64,000 nucleotides of DNA, taken from NCBI RefSeq assembly GCF_000763575.1, contig NZ_CP009170.1, forward strand, positions 645,501 through 709,500, in the 5' to 3' direction. Position numbers and translations under genes: made by a program. The notes beneath the pieces are model-generated. The model searched no databases and was not told where the DNA came from. It saw only the letters and a list, made by a program, of their open reading frames with translations. The DNA comes from Thermoanaerobacter kivui (lineage in GTDB: Bacteria; Bacillota; Thermoanaerobacteria; Thermoanaerobacterales; Thermoanaerobacteraceae). Shown one piece after another: positions 18,686 to 27,635 of this stretch; position 1 is the stretch's first letter, and each line of letters begins with the position of its first letter.

Positions 18686-20006
18686 AAGGAGAGATTCAGC
18701 AGATATTTTAAGTGCATTGGCAGGCGGGGTGGTTCCTAAAAGAGGTCTCCAGTATATAATGGTGGGCCGGCAAGCGGAAATGAAACAGATAAGAGAAGAG
18801 TTAAGAGAGATAAAAGAAAATGGAAACTCTATGATTAAGTTTTTTATCGGCGCCTATGGAACTGGGAAAAGTTTTATGCAAAATTTTGTTAGGCAAGTGG
18901 GTCTAGAAGAAGGATTTGTAGTTACCAATGCGGATTTTACTCCCCATAGAAGATTGTATGGAAGCGATAATCAAGCTCTGGCCTTGTACAATGAATTGAT
19001 AAAAAATCTATCAACCAAGTCCGCACCCCAAGGGAACGCCCTGCCCATTATTTTAGATCAGTGGATAATGGGTTTGCAAAAGAAAGTAATGGAAGACCTA
19101 GATTATGAAGATAAAGCTGTTTTGGAGGACAGTGTATTTGTTCAAGCAGTAGAGAAAGAAATTATTAAAGCTGTTTCTCATTTAGATGAGTTAACGGGTG
19201 GTTACGATTTTGCAAAAGTTCTAAGTATTTACTATAAAAGTTTTGTAAAACAAGATAAAGAAAAACAGCGTCAAGCTTTGAGGTGGCTCAGAGGAGAATA
19301 TTTGACCAAAACCGATGCAATGCGGGACTTAGGAATTAGAGAGATTATTGATGATAGCAATTATTATGCTTACTTAAACGTGCTGTGTAAATTTGTGAGG
19401 CAAGCAGGGTATTCAGGCTTGATTATCAATTTAGATGAAGCAGTCAATCTATATAAGATTACTCATAGAGAAGCCAGAGAAAAAAATTATGACTATATCC
19501 TAATGATCTACAATGACATTTTGCAAGGTTCAGTTGAGGGCTTGTATATAACGTTCAGCGGTACCCCTGAGTTTTTAGAGGATGAGCGCCGTGGGCTTTA
19601 CAGCTACCAGGCATTGAAGCGACGTTTGAAGCCAGCGGTGGAAAAGGAAGAATATCAAGATTTAAGGCAGGCAGTAATGAAATTAACTCCCCTTACACCT
19701 GAAGAAACCTTGATCCTATTGATGAATATACGGGATATCCACGCAGCCCATTATGGTTATGAAATAAATGTGACGGACGAAGAAATTCGAAAGTATCTAC
19801 TGTGGACATACAAACGACCGGGGGCTGAAAAGCACATTATTTTAGGAAATGTGGTCAGGCAGTTTATCAGCTTTTTGAATATTAAGATGGAACATCCTGC
19901 TCTGAATTTTGAAGAATTATATATAGGAGAAGAGACTAGAGAAAGCAACTCCTCGGAGAAAGTTATCGATATCCATGAACGTTTTAAAAGGGCTCGGATT
20001 TCATAA
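18675..20006 (+). CDS. BrxD-like P-loop ATPase (DUF2791, BREX ATP-binding family)
   Basis: The 443-residue AAA-type ATPase has Walker A GAYGTGKS at residues 59-66 and Walker B LIINLDEA with Asp254-Glu255. The opening RRDSADILSALAGGVVP and the VGRQAEMKQI segment resemble BrxD-type proteins. In type 2 BREX, BrxD pairs with the BrxHI helicase. Here the same pair occurs without PglZ, PglX, BrxC or a methylase, and with a TerB-domain partner instead. It overlaps the upstream gene and has GAGGAGGAAT before the ATG. A DNA-loading ATPase role is inferred from the family. Confidence 0.85.
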   Translation: MKIKRRDSADILSALAGGVVPKRGLQYIMVGRQAEMKQIREELREIKENGNSMIKFFIGAYGTGKSFMQNFVRQVGLEEGFVVTNADFTPHRRLYGSDNQALALYNELIKNLSTKSAPQGNALPIILDQWIMGLQKKVMEDLDYEDKAVLEDSVFVQAVEKEIIKAVSHLDELTGGYDFAKVLSIYYKSFVKQDKEKQRQALRWLRGEYLTKTDAMRDLGIREIIDDSNYYAYLNVLCKFVRQAGYSGLIINLDEAVNLYKITHREAREKNYDYILMIYNDILQGSVEGLYITFSGTPEFLEDERRGLYSYQALKRRLKPAVEKEEYQDLRQAVMKLTPLTPEETLILLMNIRDIHAAHYGYEINVTDEEIRKYLLWTYKRPGAEKHIILGNVVRQFISFLNIKMEHPALNFEELYIGEETRESNSSEKVIDIHERFKRARIS

Positions 20007-20023
20007 CCTGGGGGTAAATAGAT

Positions 20024-22162
20024 ATGAGCCAAATATTTTATAAGCTATCAGATAAAGTGCAAAAGAAAATATGGGACATGGGATGGAAACATTTTACCCC
20101 TATCCAAGAAAAAGCAATCCCTGTGATTATCGATACAGAAAAAGATGTGGTTTTGTCGTCGGGTACAGCTTCTGGAAAAACTGAGGCTGCATTTTTGCCC
20201 ATCATCAGCAAAATCGAGGAGACAGCTCCTAGCGTTTTGAAGGTTCTTTACGTTTCTCCTCTAAAGGCTTTGATTAATAATCAATTTGAGCGACTTCAAA
20301 AATTATGTGAAGAGATGAATATTCCTGTGCATAGGTGGCATGGAGATGTGAGCCAACACAGTAAGAAAAAATTAATTGATAATCCTGCTGGCATATTACA
20401 GATTACTCCTGAATCCATTGAAAGCTTGTTCATAAACAGAACACGCTCTTTGAAGCAATTATTTCAGGACCTCGAATTTATTGTAATTGACGAACTCCAC
20501 GCTTTTATTGATACAGAAAGAGGAGTTCAGCTCCGATCCCTCTTATCTCGTATTGAGCGATACACCAAAAAGCCAGCCAGGATTATCGGGTTGTCAGCAA
20601 CAATCGATAATTTTTCTCTGGTTAAAAAATGGGTTAATTGCAACAATCCAGATAATGTGGAAATCATTGAAGTAAAGGGATTTGAGAGGGACATCTATTA
20701 CAGTTTAATGCATTTTGAAAAAACTAAAACAGGAAATTATCCTCTGGAATTATACGAAGATATTCTAGAACTGACCCGGAACTATACCTCTTTAATTTTT
20801 TTTAATAGTCGGGCGGCAGTAGAGGAGGCTACAGTAATTTTAAATCGATTAGCTCAAAGGGAGGGACTAGGAGAAAGGTATTATGCCCATCATTCTTCAA
20901 TAGCTAAGGCAGAACGGGAATTTGTGGAGAAGCTAATGGCAGAGTCTACAGGGATTAAAAGCGTCATAGCTACAAGCTCCTTAGAACTAGGGATCGATAT
21001 AGGGGAAATCGATCTGGTAATACAGGTGGATAGTACATTTACAGTTTCCTCTTTAAAGCAGAGATTGGGCAGATCAGGAAGAAAGCAAGGAGAAGGTCAA
21101 TATTTACAGATGTATACCACAGACAAATATGGATTGCTACAATCTATTGCAGTGATGGATCTCTTGTTGCAAGGTTGGACTGAACCCAGCAAAGGCTATC
21201 CGTACCCATATGATATTTTATTTCATCAAATTATTTCTATATGTCACCAACTGAACGGTATCCCTCTTGAGGAACTTGTTTCATTAATAAGTGAAAACGC
21301 TGCATTTCATGAACTGCCGGAATCAGATATCCGTATGTTGATTGAGCACATGATTGACAGGGATTATTTAGAAATACTGACGGATACTCAGGAGTTAATT
21401 GTAGGTCTAGAGGGAGAACGACTGCTAAGGCAAAAAGATTTTTATTCGGTCTTCATGACCCCAGAGGTCTATGAAGTTTTTTACGGAACTAAAAATATAG
21501 GAGAAATCGAAAAAAATTTTCTTTTAAATGAAGGAGACAATATTATTCTTGCTGGGCAGCTGTGGAAAATAGAAGAGATAGATTTTCAGAAAAATAAAGT
21601 ATATGTAAAAAAAGCGGTGGATGGAAAGCCTCCTCGATATTCAGGTGGACCAGGACCATTGCACCCCCGTATTCCTGAGCGCATGCACGAAATATTGTGT
21701 TCAGACTGTAAGTTTGATTTTATTGATGAGAGGGCCCAGACTGTTTTAGAAGAATTAAGGACACCTTATAGATATTTCAATGTTAAGCCAGACGAAAGGA
21801 TTATCTGGAAAACGAAAGAGTGCTTACTATTTGAAACCTTTACTGGCACAAATATTTTTAGAACTTTGATATGGATGTTGCGCTATTATGGAGTTGACGT
21901 GGTGAAAACAGACGGAATCGGACGCATGGAGATTCCCGTTAATGACGAATTTATTGATATTTTACAGGATATTAAGAGAAGAAGATGGTCTTTAGAAAGT
22001 TTATTGCCCTATACTAGGGAACAGGAATTTTTTGTCTCCAAGTATAGCTATTTCCTCCCTCCCAAATTGCAAATAAAAATGCACGGAGCTCATAATGTGG
22101 ATATCGAAGGGGTATTGAAATTTTTAGATAAATTCCGTATCAGGATAATAAGTTTAGAATAA
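20024..22162 (+). CDS. DEAD/DEAH-box helicase, Lhr/BrxHI-like
   Basis: A superfamily 2 helicase of 712 residues. Motif I is SGTASGKT (Lys52), motif II is DELH at 156-159, and motif III is LSATIDN. Motifs V-VI are ATSSLELGIDIGEIDLV and RLGRSGRKQGEGQ. An Lhr-type accessory region follows the two RecA domains. It is the last gene of the three-gene insert, 17 bp after the ATPase, with GGGGGT before the ATG. The BrxD-BrxHI pairing known from type 2 BREX supports action on DNA together with the ATPase; the substrate is unknown. Confidence 0.88.
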   Translation: MSQIFYKLSDKVQKKIWDMGWKHFTPIQEKAIPVIIDTEKDVVLSSGTASGKTEAAFLPIISKIEETAPSVLKVLYVSPLKALINNQFERLQKLCEEMNIPVHRWHGDVSQHSKKKLIDNPAGILQITPESIESLFINRTRSLKQLFQDLEFIVIDELHAFIDTERGVQLRSLLSRIERYTKKPARIIGLSATIDNFSLVKKWVNCNNPDNVEIIEVKGFERDIYYSLMHFEKTKTGNYPLELYEDILELTRNYTSLIFFNSRAAVEEATVILNRLAQREGLGERYYAHHSSIAKAEREFVEKLMAESTGIKSVIATSSLELGIDIGEIDLVIQVDSTFTVSSLKQRLGRSGRKQGEGQYLQMYTTDKYGLLQSIAVMDLLLQGWTEPSKGYPYPYDILFHQIISICHQLNGIPLEELVSLISENAAFHELPESDIRMLIEHMIDRDYLEILTDTQELIVGLEGERLLRQKDFYSVFMTPEVYEVFYGTKNIGEIEKNFLLNEGDNIILAGQLWKIEEIDFQKNKVYVKKAVDGKPPRYSGGPGPLHPRIPERMHEILCSDCKFDFIDERAQTVLEELRTPYRYFNVKPDERIIWKTKECLLFETFTGTNIFRTLIWMLRYYGVDVVKTDGIGRMEIPVNDEFIDILQDIKRRRWSLESLLPYTREQEFFVSKYSYFLPPKLQIKMHGAHNVDIEGVLKFLDKFRIRIISLE

Positions 22163-22455
22163 ATGACAGTTTGAAAAGAATTTCTTTGTTCTGTAAAACT
22201 TTTTTCTGTACAGAGAGCCCAGTAAGAGAAGTACTCCCTTGTCATTTCCAAGGATGGCCAGTTAGGAGATAAAGATTAGTTCAATTCCAAGCAACAAGAA
22301 GATACTTTTTCTTCTTCTCTTTTGGAGAAAGACATAATCCAGCAACTTGAGTTGGTGTCAAGCCATTAAGAGGAGAATTGGGGCCTTACAAAATTATAGA
22401 AGAACACAAAAAATCAAATTCCAGAAACAATTATTCAGTTATTGAAATAAGTGTA
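22163..22455. other. Non-coding scar after the helicase, with a probable transposase remnant
   Basis: No intact gene is seen. On the minus strand, roughly 22260-22390, one frame reads PNSPLNGLTPTQVAGLCL, resembling the end of a DDE transposase (the LNGKTPAEVAG type of ending). It is followed by KEKKKYLLVAWN and a stop. No terminal inverted repeats were found. The stretch marks the right edge of the three-gene insert. Confidence 0.45.
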
Positions 22456-22826
22456 GTGAGATTTATTTTTTTGTAGATAAGATACTTAAAGATGAAATGT
22501 CTATTATTTTTGAAGAAGGGAAACAAACGTGAGATTTTGTTTATGTAAAAGATGTAGCTAAAGCGAATTTTCTGGCATTGGAGAGAGGAGATAATGAGAT
22601 TGTAAATATAAGCACAGGAAAACCCACAAGTATAAATGCTCTTGTTGAGATGATGAATAAAATTATGAATACCTTTTTAGAGCCTATTTATACAGAGCCA
22701 CGAAAAGGAGATATAATGCATAGTTATCTTGATAATAAAAAAGCATTGGATGTGCTTGGATGGAAGCCTGAGTATAGTTTGGGAGATGGATTGAGAGAGA
22801 CAATTGAGTATTACAGAATAAAATGA
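22456..22826 (+). pseudogene. Decayed second copy of the UDP-sugar epimerase 3' end
   Basis: This stretch repeats the end of the epimerase gene at 15878-16807. Over 22575-22750 only about four bases differ from 16540-16715. Further upstream the match weakens and contains a stop (near 22530). The final 80 bases diverge to their own ending, LGWKPEYSLGDGLRETIEYY. It has no ribosome site and no 5' half, so it is not a gene. It forms a direct repeat with the intact copy, bracketing the TerB/ATPase/helicase insert. Confidence 0.85.
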
Positions 22827-22869
22827 GCTGAAAGTGAAGTTGCTGTCACGGAGGAAAAGTGGAGGGATG

Positions 22870-22986
22870 ATGCATATTGTAATAATTGTAGATGCAGAGG
22901 ATGCACTTTTAATTTGCTCAAAAGATAAGGCGCAGAATGTGAAAGAGATATTGAAGGAGTTGAAAGAGAAAGCAGAGTACTTATGA
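22870..22986 (+). pseudogene. manC: C-terminal fragment of a ManC/AlgA-type mannose-1-P guanylyltransferase
   Basis: A 38-codon frame reads VIIVDAEDALLICSKDKAQ and then VKEILKELKEKAEYL. This is the usual last segment of mannose-1-phosphate guanylyltransferases. The catalytic N-terminal domain is absent. It runs directly into a wzz fragment in another frame, showing a deletion junction. It looks like a remnant of an older polysaccharide cluster. Confidence 0.65.
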
Positions 22987-23085
22987 GGCTACTACTGTTT
23001 TAAATGTCACTAATGTGACACCGGCGACAGGGTTTTTAGGTTCCAATACTACTGGAATACTACCTGGCAAAGATTCAGCTGTACT
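22979..23085 (+). pseudogene. Internal fragment of a Wzz-type chain-length determinant gene
   Basis: The frame reads TYEATTVLNVTNVTPATGF, LGSNTTGILPGKDS. It corresponds closely to residues ~43-80 of the intact Wzz-like protein encoded at 62511-63458 (TYEATTTLSVTDVTPETGF). Only about 35 codons remain, with no start and no downstream part. It is fused out of frame to the manC end. Confidence 0.75.
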
Positions 23086-23402
23086 ATTCAAACACCCGTT
23101 TTTTATTTTTCTTGATATATGCCGAAATATTTTTAATATTTGAGTTGGTTTTTAGGAGACGAAATGGTAAAATGTTGTGATGTATCAAATATTTGCTTAA
23201 TCGAGAAACCTAACTTAACTTTTTTTATAAAAGATGGTTGTTTTTATTACTTGTATAAGACTTAATGTAAGTTATATAATATAATCAAAGGAGACATGGA
23301 ATTGAAATGTTGTGCAAAGTAATATACCCAAAGCAATTTTTTAGTGTTAAAATCTATATATATCTTTGTCTGTTTTAAATTTTTTCTCTGGAGGTATTAA
23401 AA
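23086..23402. other. Intergenic leader region of the GerMN lipoprotein gene
   Basis: No gene is seen. Two promoter-like pairs lie here: TTGGTT (23145-23150) with TAAAAT (23168-23173) at 17 bp, and TTGTAT (23251-23256) with TATAAT (23275-23280) at 18 bp. The second is the likelier promoter for the lipoprotein. An AAAGGAGA at 23288 precedes only an 8-codon frame, which I do not regard as a gene. Confidence 0.5.
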
Positions 23403-24419
23403 TTGCAAAAAACTTTTCTTGCTATTGCGATAATACTAGTTTTATCAGTAGTTTTTACGGGTTGCACCAGGGGAAATCAAAGCCCCGAAAGTAGTTTACC
23501 CAAGGAAGAAATAAAAGTAACCGATTACTTTCCGGTTTCGGAAAATCTTTATTGGGAATACGAAGGTATCGGCAATGAATTTGCAGGCGGAAGAGTAGAT
23601 ATAGAATTTATTGAAGGGAACAGAGTTCAGTTCTCTCATGACAATGGAGGTACTGTGACAGCAAAAGTTTTTGAAGTGAGTAATGAAGGCGTAAAGTTGA
23701 TTAATTCTATCGAAGAAAGTTATTACAGGATAAACTATCTTGCAGAAGAACCTACCCGTGAGGAGTATTATCTAAAATCACCCATAGAAGAGGGAAACAG
23801 CTGGCAAGACGGCAGCATTGTCTGGACTATTGAAAGCTTAAATGAGAAGGTAAAAGTACCTGCAGGAGAATTTACATGTGTTAAAGTTGTAGGTAGGGCT
23901 GGAGAGTTTGTATTAGAAAGATATTTTGCAAAAGGCGTAGGGCTTGTCAAACAAAAATTTGTATCTGATAACATGACTGTAGAAGACAATCTTTCTAAAT
24001 TTGGCAATGCAGAAGAAGACAACTGCCTGCCTGCAAAAGAGCTGGCAGTTTATTATCCTTCAAAAAACGTAGATAAACTGCTGGAAGATAGGGTAGTAGA
24101 GAAGTTTAAAACTGGCGAAACTCTTGTGGAGAAGATAACCGAACTTTTAAAGGACAAAAAATACAGAGTGCTGAGCAAAAACACCCGACTTTTAGAGATG
24201 AAAAAAGAAGAAGGTATTTTGAGGTTGAATTTTTCTAAAGAGCTTATCACCGAAATGAACGCGGGTTCGGGATATGAAGCACTGCTGATAGACAGCATAG
24301 TAAACACCTACGGCCATAACTTTGGAGCAGAAGGTGTCATCTTAAATGTGGAAGGTAAGGGATACGAGTCCGGGCATTTTCTCTTCGGCAAGGACGAAGT
24401 CTTGAAGGTAGGCAGGTAA
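23403..24419 (+). CDS. Lipoprotein with C-terminal GerMN domain
   Basis: The 338-residue protein has a lipoprotein signal peptide with lipobox VFTGC (Cys21). A middle beta-rich region follows (residues ~45-200: YFPVSENLYWEYEG, VKVPAGEFTCVKV). The C-terminal GerMN-like domain runs from about residue 215 (LAVYYPSKN to the FSKE and NTYG segments). GerMN domains occur in GerM and related sporulation/germination or envelope proteins. Start is TTG with GGAGG eight bases upstream. It would sit on the outer face of the membrane; a precise role is not known. Confidence 0.85.
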   Translation: MQKTFLAIAIILVLSVVFTGCTRGNQSPESSLPKEEIKVTDYFPVSENLYWEYEGIGNEFAGGRVDIEFIEGNRVQFSHDNGGTVTAKVFEVSNEGVKLINSIEESYYRINYLAEEPTREEYYLKSPIEEGNSWQDGSIVWTIESLNEKVKVPAGEFTCVKVVGRAGEFVLERYFAKGVGLVKQKFVSDNMTVEDNLSKFGNAEEDNCLPAKELAVYYPSKNVDKLLEDRVVEKFKTGETLVEKITELLKDKKYRVLSKNTRLLEMKKEEGILRLNFSKELITEMNAGSGYEALLIDSIVNTYGHNFGAEGVILNVEGKGYESGHFLFGKDEVLKVGR

Positions 24420-24754
24420 TTGTGCTGAGGATTTCAACATAGGGCGCAAAAAAATTTCTAAGGATAGTTGTATTTGTTCATTTCAATCTGAATCTGCCGT
24501 GGTTTTTGCTGCACTATTCATGATATGTCAATGTAGTAGGTTATTTCTTCAATTTTCCGTGTTGATACGCCGTTAACCATATAATACCTAACTAAAATGA
24601 ATTGACAAAAATTAGATTAAATTAATTAATTGAATAGTTAATGAGGAAGAGAGGAAAGTCCTCTGTAGCAGAAAAGCTATTGAGAACTTTGCAATAGATT
24701 TATTTACAGAGGAATAGGGTTGTCATACAACATGAGGGGAGTGTTTAATGTAGT
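24420..24754. other. Intergenic region with a probable IS256-type transposase scrap
   Basis: No intact gene. On the minus strand at about 24520-24600 a short frame reads YYMVNGVSTRKIEEITYYIDIS. This recalls the YAKGMSTRDIE...IYGIDIS segment of IS256-family transposases. On the plus strand, TTGACA at 24602-24607 with an AT-rich -10 (ATTAAT, 17 bp away) may drive the next gene. The remainder shows nothing recognisable. Confidence 0.4.
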
Positions 24755-25417
24755 ATGGATGAAAACTACAATGTCAAATACGAAATAAAAAAGGATTGGT
24801 GGTTAATTGGCATTATCATATTAATATGGATTTTTACATTTGCCATTTTTGGACGTTTACCGGCTAAAATTCCAATGCATTGGAATATTTATGGTCAAGT
24901 AGATAGGTTTGGTTCAAAAATTGAGATATTTATTTTGCCTGTCATTATTACAGTAATATACCTTATAATGCTGTTTATACCGCTTATTGACCCTAAAAGG
25001 GCTAATTACGGCAGATTTGCTGGAGCGTATAGGATAATAAGAGCGGTTGTGGTAATTATTTTCATGGCAGTATATTTTGCTTCTACGTATTCTGCATTAG
25101 GATATAAAATTGATATGAATATAGTAGGCAATCTTGTTATTCCTTTCATTTTGATTGGTTTTGGGAGTGTTATGGGTAAGCTTTATCATAATTATTTTGT
25201 AGGTATAAGGGTGCCTTGGACGCTGGCAGATGAGGAAGTATGGGATAAGACTCATAGGTTTAGTGGAAAAGTTTGGATTACTGCGGGTATCATTGGACTA
25301 TTCGCTTCCTTTTTCAAAGGTACATGGGTGACTGTTTTTATGCTTGTGCTGCTAATTACTGCTGTTATAGTACCGATTGTATATTCTTATATAACTTTTA
25401 AAAACAAAGGAAAGTAA
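24755..25417 (+). CDS. SdpI/DUF1648-family membrane protein
   Basis: This 220-residue protein has about six membrane helices. The first section carries LPAKIPMHWNIYGQVDRFGSK, the hallmark of DUF1648. The second carries the SdpI-like RVPWTLADEEVWDKTHRFSG. In Bacillus, SdpI is an immunity protein against the SdpC toxin and also a signalling element; many homologues have no toxin nearby, and none is seen here. GAGGGGAG lies somewhat far upstream of the ATG. Function beyond the family is unknown. Confidence 0.88.
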   Translation: MDENYNVKYEIKKDWWLIGIIILIWIFTFAIFGRLPAKIPMHWNIYGQVDRFGSKIEIFILPVIITVIYLIMLFIPLIDPKRANYGRFAGAYRIIRAVVVIIFMAVYFASTYSALGYKIDMNIVGNLVIPFILIGFGSVMGKLYHNYFVGIRVPWTLADEEVWDKTHRFSGKVWITAGIIGLFASFFKGTWVTVFMLVLLITAVIVPIVYSYITFKNKGK

Positions 25418-25539
25418 AGGATGGATGAGATTAACAGTAAAGTTTTTTGTGATATGATTTATAAGTGTGGTGGGACAGAGGGCTTTGTCTGAGAAAATTG
25501 AGTTGAATAGAATTTTTATGTAGATGGGTGCGATAGGCT

Positions 25540-26694
25540 ATGTTAATACAATGTACAAAAAAGTTGTTGGATGTGATAGAGAGAAAACCCGTTACGTATG
25601 AAGAAGAAAATTTGTTATTTTCTTGGCATGCAAATTTGATCACCTTAAATCGAAGAAAGACTGTAGTCCTTGTAAATGATAAAAACAGGTATGTAGTTGT
25701 TTTATATGGACTTAAAGCAAGGGACTTTAAAAGGCTTGATGAAATTATTTTAAATGCTATTCGTCTGACGTTATTAGATGAATGTATTGATGAAGATATT
25801 GTAGATGAGTATTTAAGACAGTCTGGAGAAATTGTATATGGGAAAACGAAAAATAGTAGTTATGTAGGGAAATTAAATACAGCTTGTAATATAGTACCCT
25901 ATTATGAAGAATTGCTTTTGGACAATACAATTTATCAAACCTTTGTGAGCAAAATAGCGAGTCGCTATTGGGTAGGTAAACAGGAGGGGGGACGTTATAT
26001 ATCTCCAGGCAAAGAAATGCTTAAAGATTTAGAAATTTTTGCAGGCAGACCCATTTTTAAATGCAAGGCAGTAGAACTAAAAGTGACACTTCAAATGGAG
26101 AATCATAATATTTGGCGCAGGCTTATCGTTCCTTTAAATACTACATTTACACAGTTTCACAAAGTACTTCAGGCTGCTTTTGGCTGGTTAGATTATCATC
26201 TTCACGAATTTTTCATTTACGGAGATGAGATGCAGGATATCTCATTTATTAATCATCCTGCTTATAATAAAGCGGGGTATAAACCAGTTGTAAATTTGGT
26301 CAGCTATGATGAAGACTTTGATTATCTAAGGGAAGATGGTATAGAGAGGAAATTAGAAAAAGGGATAAGATTATCGGAGTATATTCCAAAATACAAAAGG
26401 CTGCAATATGTTTATGATTTTGGAGACAATTGGCGGCATTATATCGAAGTAGAGAGAGTGATAGAGGATTATGATAAAAATTATGCTATTTGTGTTGATG
26501 GAGAAGGAAACGCCCCGCCTGAAGATGTAGGCGGTGAATATGGCTATGATAAATTTTTGGAAATAATTTCTGATAAAAATAATCCAGAGTATGAGAGTAC
26601 ACTGGTTTGGGGCGAGTATCAAGGATATAAGGATTTTAATATTGATGAAGTAAATAAAAATATTAAATTTGTGTATGATTCTTTTTTACTATGA
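25540..26694 (+). CDS. Plasmid pRiA4b ORF-3-family protein
   Basis: The 384-residue protein has a poorly recognisable N-terminal half (~1-175). Its C-terminal half matches the pRiA4b ORF-3 family: LKVTLQMENHNIWRRLIVP, FTQFHKVLQAAFGWLDYHLHEF, YVYDFGDNWRHYIEVE and CVDGEGNAPPEDVGG. The family is widespread on mobile and accessory DNA and has no established biochemical role. The gene stands alone, convergent with the Uma2-type gene. Confidence 0.88.
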   Translation: MLIQCTKKLLDVIERKPVTYEEENLLFSWHANLITLNRRKTVVLVNDKNRYVVVLYGLKARDFKRLDEIILNAIRLTLLDECIDEDIVDEYLRQSGEIVYGKTKNSSYVGKLNTACNIVPYYEELLLDNTIYQTFVSKIASRYWVGKQEGGRYISPGKEMLKDLEIFAGRPIFKCKAVELKVTLQMENHNIWRRLIVPLNTTFTQFHKVLQAAFGWLDYHLHEFFIYGDEMQDISFINHPAYNKAGYKPVVNLVSYDEDFDYLREDGIERKLEKGIRLSEYIPKYKRLQYVYDFGDNWRHYIEVERVIEDYDKNYAICVDGEGNAPPEDVGGEYGYDKFLEIISDKNNPEYESTLVWGEYQGYKDFNIDEVNKNIKFVYDSFLL

Positions 26695-26776
26695 AAGGTT
26701 TAATGTTATTACTAACTCTATGATAGTGATTAACTATCAAAGCTCTGTAGAAAAAGTGTGCCAGAAAAGAATTACT

Positions 26777-27361
26777 TTAATAGTTGAGCACATCTTTTAA
26801 GTCTATTACAAGGTCTTCAAAAATAGAGACTTTAATTTTATCTTCTTCCGTGTATATATTTGGCCTGCCGTATCTACCATTTTCCTGAAGCAGGAATACT
26901 GTTACCAATTTTATTTCTGGTTCTACTATCCAGTATTCTTTTACTCCATGTTTTTCATATAAGTTAAATTTTTCTACTTTATCTATCCTTGCAGTAGAAG
27001 GAGAAGTAATTTCAACAATGAGATCAGGAGTCCCTTTACATCCTTGATCATCTAATTTTGATTTATCGCAGACTACTATAATATCAGGTTCTACAACAGT
27101 CGTTATTTCTTTATCGCTTTTTTCATTACCTGATGGTAACCTTACTCCAAGACGTGCAAAATAAACCTCACATTTTTTATCTTTCAAGTAATTAGAAAAT
27201 TGATAGGCTATTCTTCCGGAAATTTCTTGATGTATTCTTGGTGGAACAGTGTGCAAGTAAACCTGTCCGTCAATTATTTCTATTTTATGTTCATCTGGCC
27301 AGTTTAAATAATCCTCGTAAGTATAAACTTTTTTTCTTTCTGGCAAAGACATAATTGACAC
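26777..27361 (-). CDS. Uma2-family putative endonuclease (DUF820)
   Basis: The 194-residue protein has the Uma2 pattern: YEDYLNWPDEHKIEIIDGQVYL, HQEISGRIAYQFSNYL, VVEPDIIVVCD, TPDLIVEITSPSTARIDKVEKFNLYEKHGVKEYW. The fold is PD-(D/E)XK-like, with the acidic residues in PDIIV and IVEI...K. Uma2 proteins are abundant in some bacteria and no biological target is agreed. Its promoter region (27375-27480) is nearly the same as that in front of lemA-htpX. Confidence 0.9.
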   Translation of the reverse strand: MSIMSLPERKKVYTYEDYLNWPDEHKIEIIDGQVYLHTVPPRIHQEISGRIAYQFSNYLKDKKCEVYFARLGVRLPSGNEKSDKEITTVVEPDIIVVCDKSKLDDQGCKGTPDLIVEITSPSTARIDKVEKFNLYEKHGVKEYWIVEPEIKLVTVFLLQENGRYGRPNIYTEEDKIKVSIFEDLVIDLKDVLNY

Positions 27362-27450
27362 TCCTTGTAATTTTTATATTAAGCTTGGCATTTTAATAGC
27401 TTTTATACAGCTTTTATATTCTGTATTCTTAGGAATTCTTTCTTGATTTC

Positions 27451-27480
27451 ATTATATTATACATGTTACTCTCCTTGCAA
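27451..27480 (-). promoter_or_regulatory. Promoter for the Uma2 gene (minus strand)
   Basis: Read on the minus strand, TTGCAA (27480-27475) and TATAAT (27456-27451) are 18 bp apart. The whole block from about 27375 to 27490 recurs upstream of lemA at 37980-38085. Confidence 0.6.
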
Positions 27481-27530
27481 CAGAATATTTTTACTCTTGT
27501 CAATGCAGTAGAAATTTTTGATGCTCATGC

Positions 27531-27559
27531 TAGTTTTTTGAGAAATAAAATGGTAAAAT
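27531..27559 (+). promoter_or_regulatory. Promoter for the Rpn-type gene, TGG-extended -10
   Basis: TAGTTT and TAAAAT are 17 bp apart. The -10 is preceded by AAAATGG, the same context seen upstream of yfcE (38161) and the MNT gene (43386). Confidence 0.5.
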
Positions 27560-27635
27560 AAGGATAGAGTGAAAAATTATTATTCAAAACTTATCATTTA
27601 TGAGATATAATGATACTAAGAAGGAGCAGAATGCC

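Noticed and set aside
16841-22162. A complete BREX system
   Set aside because: PglZ, BrxC/PglY, PglX and PglW are absent. Only BrxD- and BrxHI-like genes occur, so it cannot be called BREX.
22578-22826. Independent 82-codon gene
   Set aside because: It is the 3' end of the epimerase copied without a 5' half or ribosome site.
23288-23330. A short leader peptide with ribosome site before the GerMN lipoprotein gene
   Set aside because: Only eight codons, no attenuator hairpin seen, and no amino-acid bias that would suggest control.
24640-24745. Structured RNA or riboswitch upstream of the SdpI-like gene
   Set aside because: Some self-complementary stretches exist, but no known riboswitch core or terminator hairpin could be recognised.
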